From Undibacterium sp. (GTDB taxonomy: Bacteria; Pseudomonadota; Gammaproteobacteria; Burkholderiales; Burkholderiaceae_D), in contig JAIELM010000439.1 in assembly GCA_019752975.1 (NCBI GenBank), positions 1 through 10,480 on the forward strand: a stretch of 10,480 bases of DNA, read 5' to 3'. The notes under the pieces were generated by a model, which had not been told where the DNA came from, searched no databases, and saw only the letters and a program-made list of their open reading frames with translations. Position 1 is the stretch's first letter, and the number at the start of each line of letters is the position of its first letter. The position numbers and the translations under genes were made by a program. This document shows, piece after piece, positions 1 through 6,592 of the stretch.

Positions 1-120
1 AAAAACGCGGCTAGTACAGCCAAACAAATGCAATAATTCCCCACCATTACAGATAATAGAAATGTGAATTGAAGATAGTCTGCGATACTATTTTAGTTAT
101 TGACCTAGAAGCCTCTTGCC

Positions 121-303
121 ATGCCAGCTTTTCATCGTCAAGATCTGACTCTCCTAAATCCAGCCTTCGATTCACCACTGGTGGAGGTCGTCACTGAATT
201 GGAACACCTACGTCGCCTTCAGTTAGGTGGAACGACACCTGCTACCGTATTTTTTCAACTCAAACATATTTTCCACATGTTAAAGAGCTCCGGCTTTTCC
301 TAA
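121..303 (+). pseudogene. Truncated Fic-family protein, N-terminal fragment
   Basis: The 60-residue reading frame matches the N-terminal segment of Fic-domain (AMPylator-type) proteins as I recall them: LNPAFDSPL, then [15 protein letters not shown], then [11 protein letters not shown]. In the family this is followed by an S/GSARIEGN inhibitory-helix-type motif and, much later, the HPFxxGNGR catalytic loop. Here the frame reads ML-KSSGFS and stops exactly where the SARIEG motif should begin, and no HPF..GNGR-like motif was seen downstream. Full family members are several hundred residues long, so this is a 5' remnant that cannot have Fic activity. No clear Shine-Dalgarno sequence precedes the ATG. 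An 11-bp tandem array begins about 20 bp after the stop, close to the break. The identification rests on remembered family sequence and is fairly sure; any residual function is doubtful. Confidence 0.72.
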
Positions 304-321
304 CTAGATGCAGCGCGCTTG

Positions 322-365
322 TTAAGCTCAACTTAAGCTCAACTTAAGCTCAACTTAAGCTCAAT
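322..365. repeat. Four-copy 11-bp tandem repeat
   Basis: The unit TTAAGCTCAAC occurs four times head to tail, the last copy ending in T instead of C. It lies just downstream of the Fic remnant. Each unit contains AGCT, and the junctions create CTTAAG. The array is too short to be assigned to a known repeat class; it may be a slipped-strand expansion at a rearrangement junction. Confidence 0.9.
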
Positions 366-411
366 TTTGCGACTTGCATTATTCAACGGTTAGCAGCCTA
401 GGTTCTAGACC

Positions 412-588
412 ATGGAATACGCGTATGAAGAAACCAGAAAGTTCTACCAAATTGGCATCAGTGCGAACACAAGCGGAATCTCTGTTTATATCATCGGATG
501 AGAAGGTGAAAAATACTTAGCCGAGGCTGGTGAAATAGAACTTGGCAATGCGCGCGTAACGGAAGTACCGCATCAAATTAAACGCTAA
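412..588 (+). pseudogene. Unidentified reading frame interrupted by one in-frame TGA
   Basis: From the ATG at 412 the frame reads MEYAYEETRKFYQIG..., meets TGA at 499-501, and continues in the same frame for 28 codons (EGEKYLAEAGEIELG..., ending HQIKR) to TAA at 586. Both halves have protein-like composition, and one C-to-T change in a CGA codon would explain the stop. I do not recognise the product. An overlapping frame continues from about 582 to 665 and also looks protein-like (DVRLHTVQDGFARTSG), so a further frameshift is possible. There is no visible ribosome binding site. It may be a decayed fragment of a longer gene, or chance: 58 codons is too short to exclude that. Confidence 0.25.
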
Positions 589-717
589 CAGATATCAACA
601 ACGATGTTCGTCTGCACACCGTACAAGATGGATTTGCACGGACTAGCGGCCGTGCTCAGTTTTAAATTTCAACAAATTTAAAGAAAATCTTCGACTATCA
701 AAAAATATAGTTTATAT
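589..717. other. Gene-free spacer with a small hairpin
   Basis: This stretch is AT-rich towards its right end. A 6-bp stem GCACGG/CCGTGC with an 8-nt loop lies at 636-655 and is followed by TCAGTTTT, a weak intrinsic-terminator shape on the plus strand. Nothing else is supported here. Confidence 0.3.
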
Positions 718-789
718 GTACGATTCACAGACATCGTTTTCATTCCCTGAGAATTAACTCAACACAAAAACGATGTCTGTAAATCGAAC
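718..789. repeat. Long inverted repeat (MITE-like or terminator hairpin)
   Basis: The left arm at 721-740 starts CGATTCACAGACATCG, and the right arm at 767-786 is its reverse complement with one mismatch over 20 bp. Extending both arms to 718 and 789 adds three positions with one further mismatch. The loop is 26 nt. The structure lies downstream of the metalloprotease gene on the minus strand and could terminate its transcript, although no T-run follows. Long arms and a short unique centre also fit a palindromic miniature element. I did not find a target-site duplication. Confidence 0.75.
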
Positions 790-794
790 ACTTA

Positions 795-826
795 AAGGGA
801 ACCTCTATAAAAGGGAACCTCTATAA
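795..826. repeat. 16-bp perfect tandem duplication
   Basis: AAGGGAACCTCTATAA is present twice with no spacer (795-810 and 811-826), 49 bp beyond the metalloprotease stop codon. GGGAACCTCT resembles some insertion-sequence ends, so it may be the scar of a lost element, but that is inference. Confidence 0.85.
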
Positions 827-875
827 GCTTCCGCATTAACTAGCCGCCTCAAAAAATTTCATCTCGCTCCCTGAC

Positions 876-3056
876 TTACTGAACCGTCGCAAGCAAGCTT
901 ACCCCACTAATCGCGCTATATCCTTTCAACAATAAATAGTAGGTTCCGGCAGTAGGAGCGCTAAAACTAATGGTTTCGTTATTAGTCGCACCATCGGACT
1001 TCTTGTCGTACACCGTGGTCGTTGGCGCTGTTCCAAATTTGGCAAAGATATCGCCATCGCCAGTACCACCGCTAAGTTTGAAAGTCAGACTGGTTTTACC
1101 TGCGGGAACGACGATAGAATAAAGTTTAGTCGCATTCGTGGCTAAAGCGATTCCTGTCACGGCTTGACCGCTACACAGTACCGTTCCTGTGCAACCCACC
1201 ACCGCTTGATAGCGTGCCACTAGAGACGCACCGTTGACAGCACTAACTGTGTTCAGTAAAAGTTTGTAAGTACCCGCAGCGGGTGCGGCGATGGTGATGG
1301 TTTCCGCATTGCTCGCCCCATCTGATTTTGCAAGATAAGTGGTGGTGGTAGGATTGGCGTTAAGTTGAGTATAGAGGTCGGCATTGCCCGTTCCTCCAGA
1401 GAGGGTAAAACTGAGATTCGCCACATTGCTAGGCACTTCAAAACGGTACATCAGTTTTGCGCCGGTATCACTGGCTATTCCATTGATAGGAACATCTTTA
1501 GTCAGTGGCGTTTCCACTGGACCAATCACCCCTGAGCAGCCACTGCAAGTGCCGCTCATGGCGTAGTAGCCTAGCGAAGAGTAGTTAGAAAAGCCGTTCG
1601 CGGGTGTCCCTTCTGCACCACCGGCGACCACCAATGAATAACTTCCGGTGGGAAGCGCAAGATTAGTAAAACTAGCCTTACGATCCACGGTCGGACTGGA
1701 CGATGCGACGATGACACCCGCAGAATTAACGATCTTGGCACTCACGTCCAACATACCGAAATACTCGATGCGATCAAGATTCAGATTGAGTACTCCACCG
1801 CCTGCCCCCGTCGTAAAGGTAAAACTATCCGTGTCACTGGTTCTTTCAATTTGTCCCCAGTTCGCGCTGGGCGATACCCCTCCACTGGCATCAATAACCA
1901 AGGCTTTGCCTGTGGGATTATCGTCTGCAATATAGGGGATCGCATCTTTGCTGTTCATCATATTGAGGTCATCTTCATGATTATTTGCAGTACTGTATTC
2001 CCCTTTGCTCCAAGTCCACATACTAGCGGGCCAACTTGCGCCGCGATAGTAATTCCCCATGATAGGGCCCCATTGAAACGCGGCGATCCCTTCGTAGTAT
2101 TCGCCACCCGTACCACCGCCATCGTGACTCATCCCCATTTGATGTCCCATCTCATGCGAAGTGGTCATACCAAGATCAAAGCCATATTCCATGCCGGCCT
2201 CAACCGTCTTGTAAATGGTGCTTGTCGCCGTGGTTCCCCAAGAATTAAGGGGGGCATTAGCGCGACCTTCGGTGTTATAGAAATGGGCAATTCCAGTACG
2301 AGAAAGATTGGCAGTTTTAGCAGTGTTATAGACAGCAAGATCAGTCGTGATATTAAGGTTGTAAGGCGAGTAGATTCCTGAAACGATTTGCCACATACGA
2401 AACATGGCTTCCTTGGCCACGCCATTCAAGGGCGTTGATCCGTTCATGACTTCACGGGTATCTAGATAAAACACATAAGAGCTACCGGGGCGACTTTGCA
2501 GATGAATCAGGTCTTCATTATTGTAAGGGCCGATAAACGGTGTTTGCCTTTGCGCCATAGGGCTGTAGCTGGGCGGAAGCATCGTTAAACCTTGGGTTCG
2601 ATTCATTTTCAACCAATCGGGATGAAGATCAGGGACGACTGCAGTAATCGGCACTTCATTCACCAACACACGCCCATTGACATTGGTACTGTACTCATAA
2701 GCGCGCTTAGTATCGTTAAAGATCATGTAACCTTGTAGGGATTGTTGATTACCCTTAAGATAAAACTGCGAATTGGGTGTATTCAACGCTGTTCCTGAAA
2801 CCGACACCACCCCATCTTTTTGATAAAAGTCACGGATATTGGCCGCGATAGAAGTGCCGTTAACGCTCGCGGCAAGTTGTACCACGCCACTCTTATGCTG
2901 TGCAGCAAAAGCATTAATCACGTTCTCAACTGAACCGATATCCTGAGCTGAAATTTTATCCGCTTGAGCCAACACCGTTGTGCTCGATATACTTGCAAAC
3001 AACGCGGACATAAGGGACATTGAAAGACGTAGAGCGAATCGATTCTTAGGTTTCAT
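876..3056 (-). CDS. Secreted reprolysin-like zinc metalloprotease with PPC domains
   Basis: Predicted exported endopeptidase of 726 residues. The ATG at 3056 is chosen because GGAG lies six bases upstream; an in-frame TTG at 3068 overlaps that site and is unlikely. Residues 1-32 form a signal peptide (basic start, hydrophobic core, cleavage after VLA or AQA). A propeptide-like region precedes the catalytic domain, whose zinc motif HEMGHQMGMSHD is at residues 301-312: three His ligands, the catalytic Glu and the Asp of the HExxHxxGxxHD metzincin/M12B type. A Met-turn candidate (PIMG) is near 333. A beta-rich, PPC-like segment covers about 385-505, and two prepeptidase C-terminal (PPC) domains cover about 520-616 and 628-726, each with SGGTGxxD and KSDGAxNxET. 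PPC domains are typical of type II-secreted proteases and are often removed after export. The substrate is unknown. The family assignment is secure; the exact subfamily is not. Confidence 0.93.
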   Translation of the reverse strand: MKPKNRFALRLSMSLMSALFASISSTTVLAQADKISAQDIGSVENVINAFAAQHKSGVVQLAASVNGTSIAANIRDFYQKDGVVSVSGTALNTPNSQFYLKGNQQSLQGYMIFNDTKRAYEYSTNVNGRVLVNEVPITAVVPDLHPDWLKMNRTQGLTMLPPSYSPMAQRQTPFIGPYNNEDLIHLQSRPGSSYVFYLDTREVMNGSTPLNGVAKEAMFRMWQIVSGIYSPYNLNITTDLAVYNTAKTANLSRTGIAHFYNTEGRANAPLNSWGTTATSTIYKTVEAGMEYGFDLGMTTSHEMGHQMGMSHDGGGTGGEYYEGIAAFQWGPIMGNYYRGASWPASMWTWSKGEYSTANNHEDDLNMMNSKDAIPYIADDNPTGKALVIDASGGVSPSANWGQIERTSDTDSFTFTTGAGGGVLNLNLDRIEYFGMLDVSAKIVNSAGVIVASSSPTVDRKASFTNLALPTGSYSLVVAGGAEGTPANGFSNYSSLGYYAMSGTCSGCSGVIGPVETPLTKDVPINGIASDTGAKLMYRFEVPSNVANLSFTLSGGTGNADLYTQLNANPTTTTYLAKSDGASNAETITIAAPAAGTYKLLLNTVSAVNGASLVARYQAVVGCTGTVLCSGQAVTGIALATNATKLYSIVVPAGKTSLTFKLSGGTGDGDIFAKFGTAPTTTVYDKKSDGATNNETISFSAPTAGTYYLLLKGYSAISGVSLLATVQ

Positions 3057-3204
3057 ATTGATCTCCAATTTATTTTGTGGGATCAGTGTTATTTAATCTA
3101 TGTGGTTTTGGCAAGTCGATTAGTAGGATAATAAAGAAGAAATACGAGCAAGAATATATGGCAAAGTGAGGAAGTTTTGCGCACACAGATGCCTAGCTAA
3201 TTTT
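3057..3204 (-). other. Upstream region of the metalloprotease gene
   Basis: This leader is AT-rich and has no coding potential that I can support. On the minus strand GGAG at 3063-3066 serves the ATG at 3056. Several weak promoter-like hexamers exist (for example TTGCCA around 3100), but none has a convincing partner at 16-18 bp, so no promoter is called. Confidence 0.4.
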
Positions 3205-3226
3205 AAGTATTTTTATTAAATACTAT
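3205..3226 (-). promoter_or_regulatory. AT-rich palindrome shared by both protease genes (copy 1)
   Basis: On the plus strand AGTATTT at 3206-3212 and AAATACT at 3218-3224 form a perfect 7-bp inverted repeat with a 5-nt centre. Read on the minus strand the element begins ATAGTATTT and ends AATACTT, exactly like the element at 6649-6671 upstream of the other secreted protease. It lies about 150-170 bp before the metalloprotease ATG. It is a plausible regulator binding site or UP-like element; no specific regulator can be named. Confidence 0.45.
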
Positions 3227-3239
3227 CGATATATTAAAC

Positions 3240-3289
3240 CAAATTACATTCGCAAAAGTAAATCTTGTTTTTACTTTTACAGTAATTTG
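3240..3289. repeat. Nested 50-bp palindrome
   Basis: The outer arms CAAATTAC (3240-3247) and GTAATTTG (3282-3289) and the inner arms AAAAGTAAA (3254-3262) and TTTACTTTT (3270-3278) pair perfectly around a 7-nt loop, with a short asymmetric internal loop between them. It lies upstream of the metalloprotease promoter region. It could be a regulatory site, a terminator-like structure or a miniature element; nothing decides between these. Confidence 0.7.
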
Positions 3290-3403
3290 AAAAACAACGT
3301 ATGTTTCTGTGACATCTACAGCACATAGCGCGGGCAATCTAGGATTTAAAACCTATGATTGACCCTGTGCTGCGCATTAGTACTCTGACACTTATACTTT
3401 TAG
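3290..3403. other. Gene-free spacer with a dispersed 17-bp match
   Basis: No gene is supported. AAAACCTATGATTGACC at 3348-3364 matches 6904-6920 with one mismatch, and in both places a TAGGACTTAT motif follows within about 30-45 bp. The homology with the MITE-related copy therefore extends beyond the 108-bp element itself. Confidence 0.5.
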
Positions 3404-3511
3404 ATAGGACTTATGCAAAACAGACGCTGGCGTTGTTGCGTTCGCCTCGTCGTACTAAAAGTACTGCCTTCGACTCCGCGCCTAGCCAGCGCAATTTTGC
3501 GTTGTTCCTAT
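3404..3511. mobile_element. 108-bp MITE-like palindromic element
   Basis: The element begins ATAGGACTTATGCAAAAC and ends with the reverse complement of ATAGGAACAACGCAAAAT. The terminal 27-28 bp are imperfect inverted repeats that share ATAGGA, GCAAAA and GCGCTGGC-like blocks. The centre is a perfect small hairpin, GTACT-AAA-AGTAC. The termini resemble IS ends of the GGACTTAYGCAAA kind, and no transposase is encoded, so it would have to be mobilised in trans. Its right edge abuts the truncated group II intron. A diverged half copy lies at 6948-6990. Confidence 0.6.
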
Positions 3512-3925
3512 TGGGTATTTGTGCGTCTCCCTTGCCATCGCAACGACAGGTTCCCACGTTCCTTTACAAAACCTAGTATCACTTCACTCCACCTAGATGT
3601 CGGATGCCACCCACACAGCCCGCAAGACTCGCTTGTGGATTGATCTAGGAATCATCTTGATATCCCCGTTTTGACATCATCGAAGTCTTTCGACACTTCA
3701 TCAGTGGTTCACTTTCGTTCGTCTCTTGATACCTGACCTGACCGGATTCTTCCAGCCTTTTGACTCAACGCTCACCACACGAACTCTTTATTCATGCAGC
3801 TTGAGCTGGCTTGAAGCCGGCACCTGCCTGCCGACTTCGAGGATCCTGTCCTCATCTCTGTAAAAGTTATGCACTTCTCTAGCGTTCGTTTCCTTTCGTT
3901 AGATTGTTTGTGCTACGTGGCACAC
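3512..3925 (-). mobile_element. Truncated group II intron, 5' part of ribozyme domain I
   Basis: On the minus strand this stretch resembles domain I of bacterial group II introns that encode LtrA-type reverse transcriptase/maturase. The recognised blocks are TTCGTGTGGTGAGCG, ACGAACGAAAGTGAACC, CTGATGAAGTGTCGAA, TCAAAACGGGGAT and GAACGTGGGAACCTGTCGTT. The 5' end is placed at 3925, where GTGTGCC fits the GUGYG consensus. The six exon bases just before it, CTCTTG (3931-3926), are complementary to CAAGAG inside the intron (3728-3723), at the variable position where EBS1 is expected, giving an IBS1-EBS1 pairing. Roughly 410 nt remain; the rest of domain I, domains II-VI and the maturase gene are missing. 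The break is at the MITE-like element, and no intron sequence is seen beyond it. The remnant cannot splice. Confidence 0.72.
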
Positions 3926-4123
3926 CAAGAGCTGACACCAGTCGACGCTATCTGCATCAATGCCGACAACCATTCCACAGGCGGCAAATGCTGCATTTCT
4001 AACTGCAGATGATTTCCCAAGCGCAAACCCATTCTCGCTCGTGCATCGCCACTCCGACTCATTTTGAAAAGTGAGCGCTTGGACGATTTCTTTGGGTTTG
4101 GGTAGGTTGGGTTTGTGGAGGGC
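3926..4123 (-). pseudogene. Possible 5' exon of a gene interrupted by the group II intron
   Basis: Immediately 5' of the intron a 66-codon open frame runs on the minus strand without a stop (LPKPKEIVQALTFQNE..., later ENGFALGKSSAVRNAA and GIDADSVDWCQLL) up to the splice site. It looks protein-like, but I do not recognise it. A second frame over the same bases is also open (MGLRLGNHLQLEMQHLPP), so coding is uncertain. There is no start codon in the first frame, and a stop lies just upstream, so any original gene is truncated at both ends. Confidence 0.25.
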
Positions 4124-4287
4124 TTACCAATAAATTATAAACTTAGGGAAGATAGTGAAAGTAGCGCCTTATCTTAATGGTGCCAAACAGAGAAGAAAAA
4201 TAAAAGCAGAGGGAATACCACGAGAAAATACAGGAAAAAACATTTCTCATTTTTTAATGTAAATTTGCATAGTAAAAGTAAGTTTAA

Positions 4288-4296
4288 TGCTATAGT
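4288..4296 (+). promoter_or_regulatory. Extended -10 promoter element of the cysteine-rich peptide gene
   Basis: TG-C-TATAGT is a good extended -10 box (TGnTATAAT type) in AT-rich sequence. The nearest -35-like hexamer, TTGCAT at 4265-4270, is 20 bp away, which is too far, but extended -10 promoters tolerate a weak -35. Transcription would start near 4303, giving a leader of about 75 nt before the ATG at 4377. Confidence 0.5.
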
Positions 4297-4298
4297 CG

Positions 4299-4330
4299 TG
4301 CTGCAAATGTGCATGAGCCACTTTGCGGCA
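4299..4330 (+). promoter_or_regulatory. 5'-leader RNA hairpin of the peptide gene
   Basis: TGCTGCAAATGTG (4299-4311) pairs with CACTTTGCGGCA (4319-4330) over 12 bp with one G-U pair and one bulged U, closing a 7-nt loop. It directly follows the -10 box, so it would sit at the very 5' end of the mRNA, where such stems often protect transcripts from decay. If transcription starts near 4303 the lowest pairs are lost, but 8-9 remain. Confidence 0.5.
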
Positions 4331-4376
4331 TATCGAGGAGATATGTCTTATTTATTTCTTACTATGGAGATGTACC

Positions 4377-4577
4377 ATGTTAAAAGGTTTGAATAAGAAA
4401 ATCGTTTTATTTTTGTTGGCAATCGGATGTAGTGCAGCATATGCCTACCCTCCCTATTGCTATTTTGAATGTCGCCACCTTGGCGTTCGATCACCCGCCT
4501 ATTGGGAGTGCTACTACACTTGTGATGAAGCATGTGGATATGTCGAGACATGTGATTGGCATCAAGGGCAAGATTAA
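4377..4577 (+). CDS. Small exported cysteine-rich peptide, alpha-hairpinin-like spacing
   Basis: A 66-residue precursor. The ATG at 4377 is chosen because GGAGA ends six bases before it and because a clean signal peptide starts there (MLKGLNKK, hydrophobic core, CSAAYA cleavage after residue 23). A lipoprotein signal with Cys18 (LLAIG-C) is a weaker alternative. The mature part is about 43 residues, aromatic-rich, with six cysteines at 28, 32, 45, 49, 53 and 59, spaced C-x3-C-x12-C-x3-C-x3-C-x5-C. The two arms repeat a C-Y-(F/Y)-x-C motif (CYFEC and CYYTC). CX3C-X10-15-CX3C is the alpha-hairpinin signature, a plant fold of antimicrobial peptides and trypsin inhibitors, but this is a spacing match, not shown homology. 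The gene is convergent with the serine protease gene. Possible roles are protease inhibitor, antimicrobial or envelope peptide; I do not recognise a bacterial family. Confidence 0.75.
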   Translation: MLKGLNKKIVLFLLAIGCSAAYAYPPYCYFECRHLGVRSPAYWECYYTCDEACGYVETCDWHQGQD

Positions 4578-4609
4578 TTTCTCAACACTTGCCAAGATTA
4601 GACTACAAA

Positions 4610-4641
4610 CAAATGCCCAGTCTTTTTTGACTGGACATTTG
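4610..4641. terminator. Bidirectional terminator-like hairpin
   Basis: CAAATGCCCAGTC (4610-4622) and GACTGGACATTTG (4629-4641) form a 13-bp stem with one C-A mismatch and a six-T loop. It lies between the stop of the peptide gene and the stop of the convergent serine protease gene, where a shared terminator is expected. Neither side has a strong T-run, so Rho-independent action is uncertain. Confidence 0.6.
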
Positions 4642-4649
4642 CTCACAAA

Positions 4650-6572
4650 TTAATTCGCAAAACCCATCTTCCAACTACTAATATACCCCGTATCCACCGC
4701 CGCACTATCGACTACTTTCAACTTCCACACCCCATTTGATGCCACCGTCACCGCATTGACGTTAAAGCGTTTGATGATGTTGTCCGCGGAACCGCCCTGT
4801 TTGCTTTGTAGCACAAATATCTTACCATTCGGGGCAATTAAGCTTACCGTTAGGTCGCCGCTATAGGTATGCATGATATTGACGTCTACCGTGAAATAGC
4901 CAGAATCTCCGGTTCTTGGTACGGTTATGGGGCTACTTGCTCCGGCACTATTATTGTCGGGGATATTGTAGCGTGTGGTGTTTTCAAAATTCACGCCAGT
5001 GTTGGTCGTGGTCGCTAGCAAACTCGCTGCGGAATAAGCAGATTTAGCTTTGAGAAGAACATAATATTTACTAGCGACGGGCGTAGTGATATTGCAGGCT
5101 TCTGTGTTTCCTACAGAGTCGGATTTGCAATCAAAGGCTGTCGTAGTTGGAAAAGCCCCTTGCTTGACATACATATTGACGTCGCCACTGCCACCATTTG
5201 TGCCAAATTTTAACGTACTAGGCGCGCTGGTTAAATCAAGGACATAGTAAGCTTCGCTGTCGACCGCCCCCGCTAAATTATTCACTGCGACATTAGCGCC
5301 TATAGGCGTAGCCGTAGGAGGCAGAGTACCAGTATCACCATTAGGAACAACATTATTAAAATAAGTGGCAATTTGCGGCCAAATATTATTAATTAAAGCA
5401 CCGGAGTTATTCCCCGTAGGACAGCCACCTAAGTGGTGTAATGCGATTACTTTTTTACTGGAAAAAGCCACCACAGGGGAGCCAGAACTACCGCCTTCGG
5501 TATCGCATTTATATCCAGCATCGGTATTAGTACCATTGCCGTTTTGTATGGGCGCATCAATCCGGCACACATTCCCCGTATTCGCATCACTGGCTATCGC
5601 TAATTGTTTAGGATTACCGCCGCCATGTTGAGGGATAAAAATTTGCTCGTCTTTGACGGCGGGGCGTACGTCCAAGCCAAAATTGCCAAAGCTGGCAATG
5701 GCGGCTAAATCATTGATGGTGTAGAGGCTGTAATCTAAGGTCGCGTCGGTCTTTAACAAGCTCACCCCATTGACTTTGGTTACGGGAGCTAGGCTACTCC
5801 CCCCACAAGTGGAGTTCTGATAATTGAACCAAACTTCAGAGGCAGCAGCGCCGGCTTGAGTAGAAATACAATGGTTATTGGTCATTAAGAAGTTTCCACT
5901 ACCTACTCGCCATGTCGTACACAAGCCACCTGACATCAATAATCTGGCCACCGGGCGACTACGCTCATATTCCACTGGATTGCTGTTAGCGTAGCAAATT
6001 GCGTCTTTGCGATCATTATTGGAACAGACAGAAAAAGTATTGCCGCCGCTACTGACATCATTTTGGGTTTGATTTAAGATTTGCCCAATTTTTTCATGGC
6101 TAAAACCTTCCATGATGCGCCGTATGCGTACACCATGCTGAGCATAATCCCATTTCGCTCCATTCAAACTTAGACGTAAATGCGCCACTTCACCATTGAC
6201 CGACATGGCGGCAAAACTGGTTTTACCGTTTTCGCCCAGCTTGCTTTCTACCGTATGTGCGGCCAGTTTATCTGAAGCGTAGCGATATACTTCCCCACCA
6301 CTGTCATCAGCCACTTCAAGTACCGCCCCTTTAGGCAAATTGAAGTACTCAAAATGAACTTTAACAAAACTAGCGCCGGTGGCCGCGCGTAACACAGTTT
6401 CATTGCTGGCGATTCCCTCGCCACTGGGACTAAGATTGTAATGAACTGATTTGGCTTCCGCGATCGGGATAGGACCTTTTCCCCCTTGGGCATAGGCGCT
6501 ACTTATGCTTGCTAGCAGACACAATCCCAAAGTAAAGAAGTTTTTTAGATGGCTTCCTGTTTTTAAAAACAT
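4650..6572 (-). CDS. Secreted lysyl-endopeptidase-like serine protease with PPC and P domains
   Basis: Predicted exported S1-type (PA clan) endopeptidase of 640 residues. The ATG at 6572 is chosen because GGGAG lies six bases upstream and a signal peptide starts there (MFLKTGSHLKN, hydrophobic core, SSAYA cleavage after residue 28); an upstream extension to 6614 would bury it. A propeptide-like region (29 to about 180) precedes the catalytic domain (about 185-410). The catalytic triad is visible: His234 in LMTNNHCIS, Asp280 in DATLDYSLY, Ser363 in CDTEGGSSGSPVV. Several flanking Cys and the LHHLGGCPTGN segment resemble Achromobacter lysyl endopeptidase, but the primary specificity cannot be read with confidence. 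A PPC domain covers about 423-522 and a P/proprotein-convertase domain about 530-640 (SGDLTVSLIAPNGK, WKLKVVDSAAVDTG). PPC similarity to the metalloprotease suggests a common export route, probably type II secretion. Confidence 0.94.
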   Translation of the reverse strand: MFLKTGSHLKNFFTLGLCLLASISSAYAQGGKGPIPIAEAKSVHYNLSPSGEGIASNETVLRAATGASFVKVHFEYFNLPKGAVLEVADDSGGEVYRYASDKLAAHTVESKLGENGKTSFAAMSVNGEVAHLRLSLNGAKWDYAQHGVRIRRIMEGFSHEKIGQILNQTQNDVSSGGNTFSVCSNNDRKDAICYANSNPVEYERSRPVARLLMSGGLCTTWRVGSGNFLMTNNHCISTQAGAAASEVWFNYQNSTCGGSSLAPVTKVNGVSLLKTDATLDYSLYTINDLAAIASFGNFGLDVRPAVKDEQIFIPQHGGGNPKQLAIASDANTGNVCRIDAPIQNGNGTNTDAGYKCDTEGGSSGSPVVAFSSKKVIALHHLGGCPTGNNSGALINNIWPQIATYFNNVVPNGDTGTLPPTATPIGANVAVNNLAGAVDSEAYYVLDLTSAPSTLKFGTNGGSGDVNMYVKQGAFPTTTAFDCKSDSVGNTEACNITTPVASKYYVLLKAKSAYSAASLLATTTNTGVNFENTTRYNIPDNNSAGASSPITVPRTGDSGYFTVDVNIMHTYSGDLTVSLIAPNGKIFVLQSKQGGSADNIIKRFNVNAVTVASNGVWKLKVVDSAAVDTGYISSWKMGFAN

Positions 6573-6592
6573 GTTTGACTCCCTAATGTAAA

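Noticed and set aside
322..365. CRISPR array
   Set aside because: The 11-bp units abut directly with no spacers.
1851..2381. A 176-codon plus-strand open frame inside the metalloprotease gene
   Set aside because: It is antisense to a clearly functional catalytic domain, has no recognisable motif or ribosome binding site, and is a codon-bias shadow.
3355..3643. Two overlapping plus-strand frames of 73 and 76 codons
   Set aside because: They cross the MITE-like element and the antisense of the group II intron domain I, so they are not coding.
3932..3943. CTGACACCAGTC shared with 7664-7675 as a transposition footprint
   Set aside because: A 12-bp match between two places in a 10-kb window is expected by chance.
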